A stretch of 64,000 nucleotides of DNA from Lichenicola sp965198575 (GTDB taxonomy: Bacteria > Pseudomonadota > Alphaproteobacteria > Acetobacterales > Acetobacteraceae). The stretch spans positions 124,001 through 188,000 of the forward strand of contig NZ_OZ240671.1 of assembly GCF_965198575.1 (NCBI RefSeq). Direction: 5' to 3'. The position numbers and the translations under genes were made by a program. The notes beneath the pieces were generated by a model. It was not told where the DNA came from. It did no database searches and saw nothing but the letters and a program-made list of their open reading frames with translations. Positions 1 through 8,436 of the stretch are shown here, piece after piece. Within the stretch, counting starts at the first letter, position 1, and every line of letters starts with the position of its first letter.

Positions 1-1194
1 CGCGCCTTCAACCGGATGACCGACCAGCTCTCGGCGCAGCGGCGCGAGCTGATGGCCGCATACAGCCAGATCAACGAGCGGCGGCGGTTCACCGAGGCGG
101 TGCTGTCGGGCGTGTCCGCGGGCGTCATCGGGCTCGATGCCGACCAGCGGGTGGAGCTGCCGAACCGGGCGGCCGGCACCCTGCTGGAGACCGACCTCGC
201 GGATGCCGTGGGTCAGCGGTTGGCCGAGGTGGTGCCGGAATTCGGGCCGTTGCTGGCGCTCGCCGGTGCACAGCCGGAGCGGGCGCAGACGGCCGAGGTG
301 CAGCACGGCGCCGCGTCCAGCCGGCGTACGCTGCTGGTGCGGATCGGGCCGGAGATGCGGGGCGCGGTGACCGAGGGCTACGTGGTGACGTTCGACGACA
401 TCACCGAGCTGCAATCGGCGCAGCGCAAGGCCGCCTGGGCCGATGTGGCGCGCCGCATCGCGCACGAGATCAAGAACCCGCTGACGCCGATCATGCTGTC
501 GGCCGAGCGGCTGAAGAAGCGCTTCCTGCGCGAGATCACCACCGATCCGGACACCTTCGCGCAGTGCGCCGACACCATCGTGCGCCATGTCGGCGATATC
601 GGCCGGATGGTGGACGAATTCTCCGCTTTCGCACGGATGCCGCAGCCGATGATCCGGCCGGAGGACCTGTCGCGAATCGCCCGCGAGACGCTGATCCTGC
701 AGAAGAGCGCGCATCCGGAGATCGGCTTCGTGGTGTCGCTGCCGGATCGCGGGCCGGTGGTGCCGTGCGACCGCCGGCTGATCGGCCAGGCGCTGACCAA
801 CCTGCTGCAGAACGCCGCCGACGGCATCGCCATGCGGCCGAAGCAGATCGACCTTCCGCTCCAGGTCGAGGTGGGAGAGGCGGATCACGCGCCGGATAGC
901 CTCCCGACTCCGGGCGGGGAGAGCATCAGCACCATCTGGCTCAGCCTGGAGACCAGCGCCCGCGACATCCGGATCTCGGTTGCCGATGACGGGATCGGGC
1001 TGCCGACCGAAGACCGGGCGCGGCTGACGGAGCCATATGTGACGCATAAGCCCAAAGGCACCGGGCTGGGGCTTGCCATCGTCAAAAAGATCATGGAGGA
1101 CCATGGGGGTTCAGTCATGCTCGACGATCGGAGCGGTGGCATGGGAGCGGTTGCGACGTTGATCTTTCCGGTGAAGCTTTCCGATGCCGCATGA
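1..1194 (+). CDS. ntrY: Nitrogen-regulation sensor histidine kinase NtrY (C-terminal part, 5' truncated by window)
   Basis: The reading frame is open from base 1, so the N-terminal membrane part and most of HAMP lie outside the window. What remains runs HAMP end, PAS-like domain (nt ~80-410), HisKA with the phospho-acceptor in ARRIAHEIKNPLTP (His codon ~463), then a HATPase domain with N box NLLQNAADG, G1 DDGIGLP and G2 GTGLGLAIV. It autophosphorylates and passes phosphate to the response regulator encoded immediately downstream, which it overlaps by 11 bp. That pairing, followed by hfq and hflX, is the standard alphaproteobacterial ntrYX context and separates it from NtrB. The role in nitrogen or redox response is family knowledge. 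Confidence 0.93.
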   Translation, partial: RAFNRMTDQLSAQRRELMAAYSQINERRRFTEAVLSGVSAGVIGLDADQRVELPNRAAGTLLETDLADAVGQRLAEVVPEFGPLLALAGAQPERAQTAEVQHGAASSRRTLLVRIGPEMRGAVTEGYVVTFDDITELQSAQRKAAWADVARRIAHEIKNPLTPIMLSAERLKKRFLREITTDPDTFAQCADTIVRHVGDIGRMVDEFSAFARMPQPMIRPEDLSRIARETLILQKSAHPEIGFVVSLPDRGPVVPCDRRLIGQALTNLLQNAADGIAMRPKQIDLPLQVEVGEADHAPDSLPTPGGESISTIWLSLETSARDIRISVADDGIGLPTEDRARLTEPYVTHKPKGTGLGLAIVKKIMEDHGGSVMLDDRSGGMGAVATLIFPVKLSDAA

Positions 1195-2578
1195 GATCCT
1201 GATCGTCGATGACGAGCCGGATATCCGGCTTCTCATCGAGGGCATCCTGCAGGACGAGGGCTACGATACCCGGCTTGCGGCAGATTCCGACCAGGCGATC
1301 GCCGCCTTCCGGGCGCGGCGTCCCTCGCTGGTGGTGCTGGATATCTGGCTGCAGGGGTCTCGCCTCGACGGGCTCGGCATCCTCCAGGCGATGCAGGGCG
1401 AGGAGCCCGCGGTGCCGACCATCATGATCTCGGGGCATGGCACCATCGAGACCGCGGTGGCGGCGCTGCAGCATGGCGCATACGACTTCATCGAGAAGCC
1501 GTTCCAGTCCGACCGGCTGCTGGTGGTGGTGCGTCGTGCGCTGGAAGCCGCCCGGCTGGCGCGCGAGAACGCCGAGCTGCGGCTACGGGCGGGCCCGGAA
1601 AGCACGCTGCACGGGGAGAGCCCGTCGATCGTCGCGGTGCGTGCTCAGATCGACCGGGTGGCGCCGACCGGATCGCGGGTGCTGATCTCCGGCGCTGCCG
1701 GGTCGGGCAAGGAGGTGGCGGCCCGGATGATCCATGCGCGGTCGCGCCGTGCGGACGGCCCGTTCGTCGCACTGAATTGCGCGACGCTGGCGCCGTCCCG
1801 ATTCGAGGAGGAGCTGTTCGGGATCGAGGGATCGGCCGATGGCAGCGGGGCTGCGCGCCGGACCGGGCTGCTGGAGCGGGCGCATGGCGGCACGCTGCTG
1901 CTTGACGAGGTCGCCGACATGCCGACCGAGACGCAGGGCAAGATCGTGCGCGCGCTGCAGGACCAGACCTTCGAGCGGCTGGGCGGTGCCACCCGGGTGA
2001 AGGTCGACGTGCGCGTGCTGGCGACCACCAACCGCGACCTGCAGGCCGAGATCGCCGCCGGCCGGTTCCGCGAGGATTTGTATTACCGGCTCGCCGTGGT
2101 GCCGCTGCGGGTGCCGAGCCTGCGTGAGCGCCGCGAGGACATCCCCGACCTGGCCCGGCTGTTCCTGGCGCGTTCGGCCGAGGCTGCCGGCTTGCCCGGC
2201 CGCGAGCTCTCGGCGGATGCGTTGGCGGCGCTGCAGAGCTACGACTGGCCGGGCAACTCGCGCGAGCTGCGGAACCTGATGGACTGGCTGCTGATCATGG
2301 TGCCGGGCGGCGCCGAGACCATCCGGGCCGAGATGCTGCCGCCGAGCATCGGCCAGGGTGCGCCAGCACTGCTCAAGTTCGATCCGGCGGCGGATGTGAT
2401 GGGACTGCCGCTGCGTGAGGCACGCGACCTGTTCGAGACCCAATACCTGCAGGCGCAGCTGCTGCGGTTCGGCGGCAATATCAGCCGGACAGCGGGCTTC
2501 GTCGGCATGGAGCGCAGCGCGCTGCATCGCAAGTTGAAGCAGCTGGGGGTCAATTCCGAGGACCGCGTGCCCATCTGA
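1184..2578 (+). CDS. ntrX: Response regulator NtrX (receiver / AAA+ / Fis-type HTH)
   Basis: 464 aa. Receiver domain with acidic pair D9-D10, phospho-acceptor D53 and K105. The AAA+ domain has a Walker A variant GAAGSGKE (170-177) and Walker B LLLDEV (~238-243). The C-terminal Fis-type helix-turn-helix lies at about 434-460. It is the partner of NtrY and its start overlaps the end of ntrY. Between ELFG (210-213) and the GLLERA segment, where sigma54 activators carry GAFTGA, the sequence reads IEGSADGSGAARR, so the sigma54-contact loop is missing. Family knowledge says NtrX acts in nitrogen metabolism, respiration and envelope control. The missing loop suggests DNA binding without canonical sigma54 remodelling. 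Confidence 0.95.
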   Translation: MPHEILIVDDEPDIRLLIEGILQDEGYDTRLAADSDQAIAAFRARRPSLVVLDIWLQGSRLDGLGILQAMQGEEPAVPTIMISGHGTIETAVAALQHGAYDFIEKPFQSDRLLVVVRRALEAARLARENAELRLRAGPESTLHGESPSIVAVRAQIDRVAPTGSRVLISGAAGSGKEVAARMIHARSRRADGPFVALNCATLAPSRFEEELFGIEGSADGSGAARRTGLLERAHGGTLLLDEVADMPTETQGKIVRALQDQTFERLGGATRVKVDVRVLATTNRDLQAEIAAGRFREDLYYRLAVVPLRVPSLRERREDIPDLARLFLARSAEAAGLPGRELSADALAALQSYDWPGNSRELRNLMDWLLIMVPGGAETIRAEMLPPSIGQGAPALLKFDPAADVMGLPLREARDLFETQYLQAQLLRFGGNISRTAGFVGMERSALHRKLKQLGVNSEDRVPI

Positions 2579-2666
2579 AGACAGCAGGCCACGGCGGCAC
2601 GGGTCTTGCGAGCGCGGGTTTTGCGATAGCGCTGCCGCGCTGCTAGTTAGGTGGCCAAATGGTCCA

Positions 2667-2695
2667 GCTGCCATGTCGGATCCGGTCATGGCAGC
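2667..2695 (+). promoter_or_regulatory. Inverted repeat in the hfq leader
   Basis: Arms GCTGCCATG (2667-2675) and CATGGCAGC (2687-2695) are a perfect 9-bp inverted repeat around an 11-nt centre, about 33 bp before the hfq start. No T-run follows, so it is not a Rho-independent terminator of ntrX. It could be a leader hairpin or a dyad operator; the sequence does not decide. Confidence 0.4.
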
Positions 2696-2727
2696 CGCCG
2701 GAACAATAAGAAAAAAGGGCTTTAGCC

Positions 2728-3027
2728 ATGGCTAAGGACAACTCGCAGAACGTTCAGGACGTGTTCCTGAACCATGTCCGCCGCTCCAAGACGCCGGTGA
2801 CGATCTTCCTGGTCAATGGCGTCAAGCTGCAGGGCATCATCACCTGGTTCGACAATTTCTCTGTGCTGCTGCGGCGCGACGGGCATACCCAGCTGGTTTA
2901 CAAGCACGCCATCAGCACGGTGATGCCGGCCGCCCCGATCGCGCTGTTCGACCAGAACAAGGCGGATGCCGGCGCCGGCGGCCCGGAAACCGAGCAGGAG
3001 ACCAGCCTGATGAAGGGTGCCGTCTGA
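2728..3027 (+). CDS. hfq: RNA chaperone Hfq
   Basis: 99 aa. The Sm1 region (VTIFLVNGVKLQGIITWFDNF) and the Sm2 signature YKHAIST match the hexameric Sm-fold chaperone that pairs small RNAs with mRNAs and controls stability and translation. A purine-rich ribosome-binding stretch (AAAAAAGGG, 2711-2719) precedes the ATG. The C-terminal tail after the Sm core is short and acidic, as is usual in alphaproteobacteria. It lies between ntrX and hflX, the classical order. A candidate Hfq-type sRNA lies elsewhere in this window near 58.7 kb. Confidence 0.98.
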   Translation: MAKDNSQNVQDVFLNHVRRSKTPVTIFLVNGVKLQGIITWFDNFSVLLRRDGHTQLVYKHAISTVMPAAPIALFDQNKADAGAGGPETEQETSLMKGAV

Positions 3028-3043
3028 CGGTGACCGCCTGATC

Positions 3044-4408
3044 ATGGCGTCTTCGGCGGCAGGCACCCGGCCGATCCGCGCCGCCGTCATCTTGCCGTGG
3101 GAGCGCTCCGAGCGTCACGCGGAGACCGGCACCGGCGATGCGTATTCCGGGGAGCCACATCGTCACGAGGTTCGTGCGGCGGAGGCCCGGCTGGAGGAAG
3201 CGGTCGGGCTGGCTGCCTCGATCGGGCTGGTGATCGTGCGACAGGCGGTGCTGCCGTTGCGTGCCAGGCGTCCTGCGACGTTGCTCGGCACCGGGCAGCT
3301 CGAGCAGCTGAAGCAGGCAGTGGAGGCGGACGAGGTTGCCGTCACCATCATCGATGCGAGGCTCAGTCCGGTGCAGCAGCGCAACCTGGAGCGGGTACTC
3401 GGCTGCAAGGTGATCGACCGCACCGGGCTCATCCTGGACATCTTCGGCGAGCGTGCCGCCACCCGCGAGGGGTCGCTGCAGGTTGAGCTCGCGCATCTGG
3501 ACTATCAGCGCTCGCGCCTGGTGCGGTCCTGGACCCATCTCGAGCGGCAGCGCGGCGGGTTCGGCTTCCTCGGCGGCCCGGGTGAGACGCAGATCGAGGC
3601 CGACCGCCGGCTGATCGGTGATCGCATCGTCAGGCTGAAGCGCGAACTCGAGCAGGTGCGGCGCACCCGCGGGTTGCACCGGGACGCCCGCCGGCGGGTG
3701 CCGTTCCCGGTGGTGGCCCTGGTTGGCTACACCAATGCCGGCAAGTCGACGCTGTTCAACGCCCTGACAGGCGCTGCAGTGCATGCGCAGGACCAGCTGT
3801 TCGCGACGCTGGATCCGACGATGCGCGGGCTGCAGCTTCCCTCCGGGCGGCGGGTGATCCTGTCGGACACGGTGGGGTTCATCAGCGAGCTGCCGACCGA
3901 GCTGGTGGCCGCGTTCCGGGCGACGCTGGAGGAGGTGGCCCAGGCGGACATCATCCTGCATGTGCGCGACATCGCCCATCCCGACAGCGCGGCACAGCGC
4001 GGCGACGTGATCGCCGTGTTGAACGGCATGGTGCATGACGGGACGCTGGACGGCGATTGGCCGCACCGGGTGATCGAGGTCATGAACAAGGCCGACCTGC
4101 TCGACGGCGCAGATGCGGCGGCTCTGGCCGAGGGCGTCCGGCTCGACGGCGGCCTGCGCGAGGGCGCCGAGATCATTTCGGCGATCACCGGCCAGGGGCT
4201 GGACCATCTGCGCGGCTCGATCGACCAGCACCTGGTGGCGGCGATGGAGCAGGTCGCGTATCGGCTCGACGTCCAGGACGGCGCGAAGCTGGCCTGGCTC
4301 TATGCACATGGAGAGGTGATCGAGCGGCATGACGACGAGGTGGAAATCAACCTGACGGTGCGGCTGCTGCCGGCGGATCGGGCCCGTTTCGACGGAGGGC
4401 CGGGCTAG
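3044..4408 (+). CDS. hflX: Ribosome-associated GTPase HflX
   Basis: About 454 aa from the ATG at 3044. A GTG at 3017, overlapping the end of hfq, is the alternative start. The N-terminal HflX domain includes the glycine-rich GGFGFLGGPGETQIE loop, followed by a coiled helical linker and the G domain: G1 GYTNAGKST (from ~228), G3 DTVGF, G4 NKAD. HflX binds the 50S E-site region and rescues or splits stalled ribosomes under stress. It follows hfq directly, as in most proteobacteria. Its stop codon abuts the stop of the convergent mazG with no gap. Confidence 0.95.
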   Translation: MASSAAGTRPIRAAVILPWERSERHAETGTGDAYSGEPHRHEVRAAEARLEEAVGLAASIGLVIVRQAVLPLRARRPATLLGTGQLEQLKQAVEADEVAVTIIDARLSPVQQRNLERVLGCKVIDRTGLILDIFGERAATREGSLQVELAHLDYQRSRLVRSWTHLERQRGGFGFLGGPGETQIEADRRLIGDRIVRLKRELEQVRRTRGLHRDARRRVPFPVVALVGYTNAGKSTLFNALTGAAVHAQDQLFATLDPTMRGLQLPSGRRVILSDTVGFISELPTELVAAFRATLEEVAQADIILHVRDIAHPDSAAQRGDVIAVLNGMVHDGTLDGDWPHRVIEVMNKADLLDGADAAALAEGVRLDGGLREGAEIISAITGQGLDHLRGSIDQHLVAAMEQVAYRLDVQDGAKLAWLYAHGEVIERHDDEVEINLTVRLLPADRARFDGGPG

Positions 4409-5212
4409 TCAGGCCTGGCGTTCGCGGGTCTTCACCGCCTGCCAGCCGGCTTCCATCTCGTCGAGGCCGGTCTCGCGCAGTGACCGCCCCTGGCCCTCGA
4501 TGATCCGTTCCATGGCGTCGAAGCGGCGCTGGAACTTGTCGTTGGCGTGGCGCAGGCAGGCTTCCGGATCGAGATCGAGCTTGCGGGCGAGATTGGCCAC
4601 GGTGAACAGCACGTCGCCGAGCTCGTCCTGCAGCCGTGCCCGATCGGGAGCTTGCGGGTGCGCAGGCAGTTCGGCCCGCAGTTCGGCGAGCTCCTCGTCC
4701 AGCTTGAGCAGCACGTGCGCGGCATCCGGCCAGTCGAAACCGACGCGTGCTGCGCGGGCAGTCAGCTTGATGCTGCGGGCCAGGGCAGGGAGCCCGACAG
4801 CGACACCGGCCAGGGCGCCATGCTCGCCGCGGGCGCGTCGCTCGGTCTCCTTGTTGTCCTCCCAGGCAGCCTGGATGCGGGCTGCCTCGGGCGTGGCGTC
4901 GGTGAAGATGTGCGGGTGGCGGCGCACCATCTTGTCGGCGATGCCCCGGGCGATCGCGGCAAAGTCGAAGCGCCCGGCTTCCTCTGCCATGCGCGCGTAA
5001 TAGACGATCTGCAGCAGCAGGTCGCCGAGCTCGTCGGTCAGCCCGGCCCAGTCACGGCGGGCGATCGCGTCGGCGACCTCGTAGGCCTCCTCGATGGTGT
5101 AGGGCGCGATGCTGTCGAAATCCTGGGCCAGGTCCCACGAGCAGCCGGTGTCAGGGTGGCGCAGGGCCTGCATGATCCCAAGCAGCCGGGTCAGCTCGTC
5201 GGCAGCATTCAT
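4409..5212 (-). CDS. mazG: Nucleoside triphosphate pyrophosphohydrolase MazG
   Basis: 267 aa from the ATG at 5212; a longer in-frame extension to 5275 exists, but the family begins near MNAADELTRLLGIM. Two MazG repeats are visible. The first has CSWDLAQDFDSIAPYTIEEAYE and DELGDLLLQIVYYA, supplying the EExxE...ExxD metal site. The second has KLDEELAEL and DELGDVLFTVAN. The enzyme hydrolyses (d)NTPs to NMP and pyrophosphate, clearing aberrant nucleotides. It is convergent with hflX, stop codon against stop codon. Confidence 0.95.
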   Translation of the reverse strand: MNAADELTRLLGIMQALRHPDTGCSWDLAQDFDSIAPYTIEEAYEVADAIARRDWAGLTDELGDLLLQIVYYARMAEEAGRFDFAAIARGIADKMVRRHPHIFTDATPEAARIQAAWEDNKETERRARGEHGALAGVAVGLPALARSIKLTARAARVGFDWPDAAHVLLKLDEELAELRAELPAHPQAPDRARLQDELGDVLFTVANLARKLDLDPEACLRHANDKFQRRFDAMERIIEGQGRSLRETGLDEMEAGWQAVKTRERQA

Positions 5213-5274
5213 CGCGGGTGATCTTTCCGACGTGACAGGGTAACGGCGATCCTGCCCGGCTGCGCGCCCCGGCA

Positions 5275-6597
5275 CTAGAGCGTGGTGGCGCTCCGGTCCT
5301 TCATCAGGCGCAACGCACCGGCCGCGACCAGGCCACCTGCCACGAGGTAGCCAGCGACCGCGTAGCCGGTGCCGAAGATGGCGAGCAGGGCTGACGCCAC
5401 CAGCGGAGCCGGTCCGCCAGCCACCAGCGAGGACATCTGGTAGCCGAGGCCGGCGCCGGTATAGCGGATGCGGGCCGGGAACTGCTCCGAGATCAACGAG
5501 GCCTGGGCGCCGTATTGCAGCGAGTGCGGCACCAGCGAGACGCTGATCGCCAGGAAGATCCAGAGCGGGTTGCCACTGTCCAGGATCCAGAAATACGGGA
5601 ACGCCATCAGGATCAGCACGACACAGCCGATATAGTACATCCGCCGCCTGCCGATCCGATCGGATCCGATCGCGCAGATCGGCAGCAGGATCAGGTCGAG
5701 GACCGCGGCGACCAGGGTGGCGGACAGTACGAAGGTGCGTGAGACGTGCGCCGTGTGGGTCGCGTAGTCGAAGATGAAGGCGGTGAAGATGTAGAACGGC
5801 ATCTGCTCCGACATGCGCAGGAAGGCGATCAGCACCACCTCGCGCCAGTAGGACCGCAAGACCTCACGGATCGGACTTTCGGCGACCAGGCCGGTGTCCT
5901 TGACCTGTTCGAAGGAGGGCGTCTCGGCGATCGAGAGCCTCACCGCCAGGCCGATGACGATCAGGATGCCGGACAACAGGAACGGGATGCGCCACCCGTA
6001 GGTCAGGAAGTGCGAGCCGGTCAGCGCGGTCGAAGCCATCACCGCCGAGGTCGACAGGATCAGCCCGATCGAGGTGCCGAGCTGGGGCCAGGCTCCAGCA
6101 GCGCCGCGTCTCGTCTGGTCGCCCCATTCGAGCGACATCAGGGCGGCACCACCCCACTCGCCGCCGACGCCGAAGCCCTGCACCAGGCGCAGCGTCACCA
6201 GCAGGATCGGCGCCCAGATGCCGATCGAGCCGTAGCTCGGGAGCACGCCGACCAGGAGCGTTGCGAGGCCGCTCATCGTCAGCGTCACGATCAGCATGGT
6301 CTTGCGGCCGATCCGATCGCCGAAATGGCCGAAGACCGCAGCCCCGATCGGGCGGATCAGGAACGCCACGCCGAACGAAGCGAAGGACAGCATCAGCGAG
6401 ACGAGGCGGTCGTGGTTCGGAAAAAACAGGTGTGGGAACACCAGCGCCGCGGTGGCGCCGTAGATGTAATACTCGTACCACTCGATCGTGGTGCCGATCA
6501 GGCTGCCGACGGAGGCGCGCCGTCTCATGCGGTGGGCGGCGGCCGCGTCGAGGGTGCCGCGTTGCTGCGCTAGGTGATCCGGGATCGCGTCGGGCAT
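5275..6597 (-). CDS. MFS transporter, metabolite:H+ symporter (MHS) family
   Basis: 440 aa, about 12 membrane segments. The N-terminal GTTIEWYEYYIYG and the loop motif GHFGDRIGRKTML are hallmarks of the MHS (ProP/ShiA/KgtP-like) branch of the major facilitator superfamily, proton-coupled importers of small organic acids or osmolytes. The substrate cannot be read from sequence. It begins 3 bp after the dehydrogenase gene upstream, so the two probably share a transcript, and a divergent GntR/FCD regulator lies beyond. This suggests an uptake-plus-oxidation unit for one carbon source. Confidence 0.9.
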   Translation of the reverse strand: MPDAIPDHLAQQRGTLDAAAAHRMRRRASVGSLIGTTIEWYEYYIYGATAALVFPHLFFPNHDRLVSLMLSFASFGVAFLIRPIGAAVFGHFGDRIGRKTMLIVTLTMSGLATLLVGVLPSYGSIGIWAPILLVTLRLVQGFGVGGEWGGAALMSLEWGDQTRRGAAGAWPQLGTSIGLILSTSAVMASTALTGSHFLTYGWRIPFLLSGILIVIGLAVRLSIAETPSFEQVKDTGLVAESPIREVLRSYWREVVLIAFLRMSEQMPFYIFTAFIFDYATHTAHVSRTFVLSATLVAAVLDLILLPICAIGSDRIGRRRMYYIGCVVLILMAFPYFWILDSGNPLWIFLAISVSLVPHSLQYGAQASLISEQFPARIRYTGAGLGYQMSSLVAGGPAPLVASALLAIFGTGYAVAGYLVAGGLVAAGALRLMKDRSATTL

Positions 6598-6600
6598 CGG

Positions 6601-7545
6601 TCAGGTTTCTTCGTGCAGGATGGCGCGCTTGGCCGCGACGAGCCGCGCCAGGCAGCGATCGCGCCAGCTCTTGCGGGCGTCCAGGCCGGGCGCCGATGTG
6701 CGTTCGCGGCGCTCGGTCTCGACCCGTGCCACCAGCGCGTCGCTCCACGGGCGGGGGGCCGCCTGCTCCTTCGCCAGGTCGTAATACATCGGCCCGAGCT
6801 TGGCGCAGTAGTCGGCGATGCCGCCTTGTGCGTTCAGGTCGATGGTCTCGAATGGGCCCATGAAGAACCAGCGCAGGCCGAGCCCGTCGGCGACCGCGGC
6901 GTCGATGTCGGTCGAGGAACAGACGCCGTCCTCGACCAGGCGGAAGGCCTCGGCGAGCATCGCGCCCTGCAGCCGGTTCACCACGAAGCCCGGCACCTCA
7001 CGGCTCAATCGGATCGGAACCTGACCGATGCGGCGCATCAGCGCGTCGGTGCGCTCGACCACCGATGGGTCGGTCCAGGGTGCGGGGATGATCTCGACCA
7101 GCGGGATCAGGTGCGGTGGGTTGATCGGGTGGGCCACGACACAGCGCTCGCGGCCGGGGATGTCGGCGGTAAAGGAGGATGCCGGCAGACCCGACGTCGA
7201 ACTGGCGATGACCGCGTCCGGTTTCACGAGCCCGGCCAGGTCCCGGTAGAGCGCCTGCTTGATCGGCAGCCGCTCGGGAGCGCTCTCCTGGATGTGGTCG
7301 GCGGACGCCACGGCTTCGGCAAGGCTCGACGCCGGCTTCAGTCTGGACATGATCTGCGCCGGGGTCTGGCCATTCAGCAGGCCCTCGGCGGCCAGAGCCG
7401 CGGCGGACGTCCGGGCGACCTCCATCGCAGCGTCGATGGACGCGGGCGAGGGATCGTAGAGGGTCACATCGAGGCCGGCGCGGGCGAAGACCAGTGCCCA
7501 GGATCCGCCAACCAGACCGCATCCCACGAGCGCGATCTGAGTCAT
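6601..7545 (-). CDS. 3-hydroxyacyl-CoA dehydrogenase family protein (lambda-crystallin / L-gulonate or carnitine dehydrogenase type)
   Basis: 314 aa from the ATG at 7545, preceded by GGAGAA with good spacing. The N-terminal Rossmann fold has IALVGCGLVGGSWA (NAD-binding GxGxxG) and an acidic LYDPS at the end of beta2. The middle carries ASSTSGLPAS and VVAHPINPPHLIPLVEI, with the catalytic His in AHPxNPP, and RQ-type substrate residues GFVVNRLQGAML. Length and motifs fit the single-domain lambda-crystallin branch (L-gulonate 3-dehydrogenase, L-carnitine dehydrogenase) rather than FadB. It probably oxidises the 3-hydroxy acid imported by the downstream transporter; this is inference from the operon. 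Confidence 0.88.
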   Translation of the reverse strand: MTQIALVGCGLVGGSWALVFARAGLDVTLYDPSPASIDAAMEVARTSAAALAAEGLLNGQTPAQIMSRLKPASSLAEAVASADHIQESAPERLPIKQALYRDLAGLVKPDAVIASSTSGLPASSFTADIPGRERCVVAHPINPPHLIPLVEIIPAPWTDPSVVERTDALMRRIGQVPIRLSREVPGFVVNRLQGAMLAEAFRLVEDGVCSSTDIDAAVADGLGLRWFFMGPFETIDLNAQGGIADYCAKLGPMYYDLAKEQAAPRPWSDALVARVETERRERTSAPGLDARKSWRDRCLARLVAAKRAILHEET

Positions 7546-7580
7546 GCTTTTCTCCATCTGACGGCGCTTCCGCGCCCGAA

Positions 7581-7601
7581 GAATCCGATCCGATCGGATT
7601 C
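7581..7601. promoter_or_regulatory. Perfect 21-bp palindrome, probable operator of the divergent GntR regulator
   Basis: GAATCCGATC and GATCGGATTC are exact reverse complements separated by one C. The site lies between the divergent dehydrogenase (start 7545) and GntR gene (start ~7697), where an autoregulated GntR/FCD protein would bind as a dimer. GntR-family operators are typically short dyads in such divergent promoters. The assignment is positional. Confidence 0.65.
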
Positions 7602-7696
7602 CATGGTGCGGTCGGACGTTGCTGGCGACGGGCAACCGTGTCAAGCAGAGGCCGGAACCTGATCAGGCTGCCGGCGCAGCCGGGACCGAGGATGGA

Positions 7697-8377
7697 TTGA
7701 AGGCTGGACAGAACCCGCTCGGGGCGACCTCGAAGCCGATGCGGCTATCCGGCGAGGTCTATGAGTTCCTGCTGGAACGGCTGATGTCGCTGGAGATCAA
7801 GCCAGGTGAGCGGATCGGGGTCGACGCACTGGCCAGGATGCTCGACGTGTCGCAGACGCCGATCCGGGAGGCGCTGATCCGGCTCGAGGATCAGGGCCTG
7901 GTGGCCAAGCTGCACCTGTCGGGCTACCGGGCCGCTGAGCAGTTGACGCGTCGGCAGTTCGACGAGATGTGCGAGTTGAGGCTCCTGATCGAACCCGCCG
8001 GTGCGTCGAAGGCCGCCTGGCTCATGCCTGACGCCGATATCAGCGCTTTGGCGGCGCTTGCGGAGGCGATGGCCGAACCGTCATCGGCGGCGGGGCAGGC
8101 GGCCTACACGCGGTTTGCCGAACAGGATGCTGTCTTCCATGCCCGGATCAGCGAAGCCGCGGGCAACGAATTGCTGACCGGGATCCTGGCGCGGCAGACG
8201 ATCCATCTGCGTCTGTTCCGGCTGCGCCGACTGCCGGCGGTGACGCAGGACGCGCTGGTCGAGCATTCGCGGATCATGTCTGCCTTCGCGGCACGAGATG
8301 CGGTGGCTGCGGAGGCGGCGATGCGCGCTCATCTGGAAAGAGCGCGGGACCGGTTCCTGAAGGCCTTCTACACCTGA
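7697..8377 (+). CDS. GntR-family transcriptional regulator, FCD (FadR-C) type
   Basis: About 226 aa if translation starts at the TTG at 7697, which has GAGG five bases upstream. ATG 7739 is the main alternative and begins just before the helix-turn-helix. The winged HTH contains SLEIKPGERIGVDALARMLDVSQTPIREALIRLEDQGLV in family spacing. The C-terminal all-helical FCD ligand domain includes ELRLLIEPAGASKAA and two metal/ligand-type segments (FHARISEAAGN, H in VEHSRIMSAF). It likely represses the divergent dehydrogenase-transporter pair until a related carboxylate is bound. Confidence 0.9.
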   Translation: MKAGQNPLGATSKPMRLSGEVYEFLLERLMSLEIKPGERIGVDALARMLDVSQTPIREALIRLEDQGLVAKLHLSGYRAAEQLTRRQFDEMCELRLLIEPAGASKAAWLMPDADISALAALAEAMAEPSSAAGQAAYTRFAEQDAVFHARISEAAGNELLTGILARQTIHLRLFRLRRLPAVTQDALVEHSRIMSAFAARDAVAAEAAMRAHLERARDRFLKAFYT

Positions 8378-8436
8378 ACCCACCGACAGACGGTTACCGC
8401 ATAATAGATATTATGCCAACTCGGCAGCTGAGAGAG

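Noticed and set aside
5650..5680. Palindrome-rich GATCCGATCGG-type string resembling the GntR operator
   Set aside because: It lies inside the MFS transporter coding sequence and is explained by Arg/Ile/Gly/Asp codons; the symmetry is shorter and not in a promoter.
8400..8415. Small inverted repeat CATAAT...ATTATG between the GntR gene and spoVR
   Set aside because: It lies between convergent gene ends, arms are only 6 bp, and no T-run makes it a terminator; probably chance in an AT patch.
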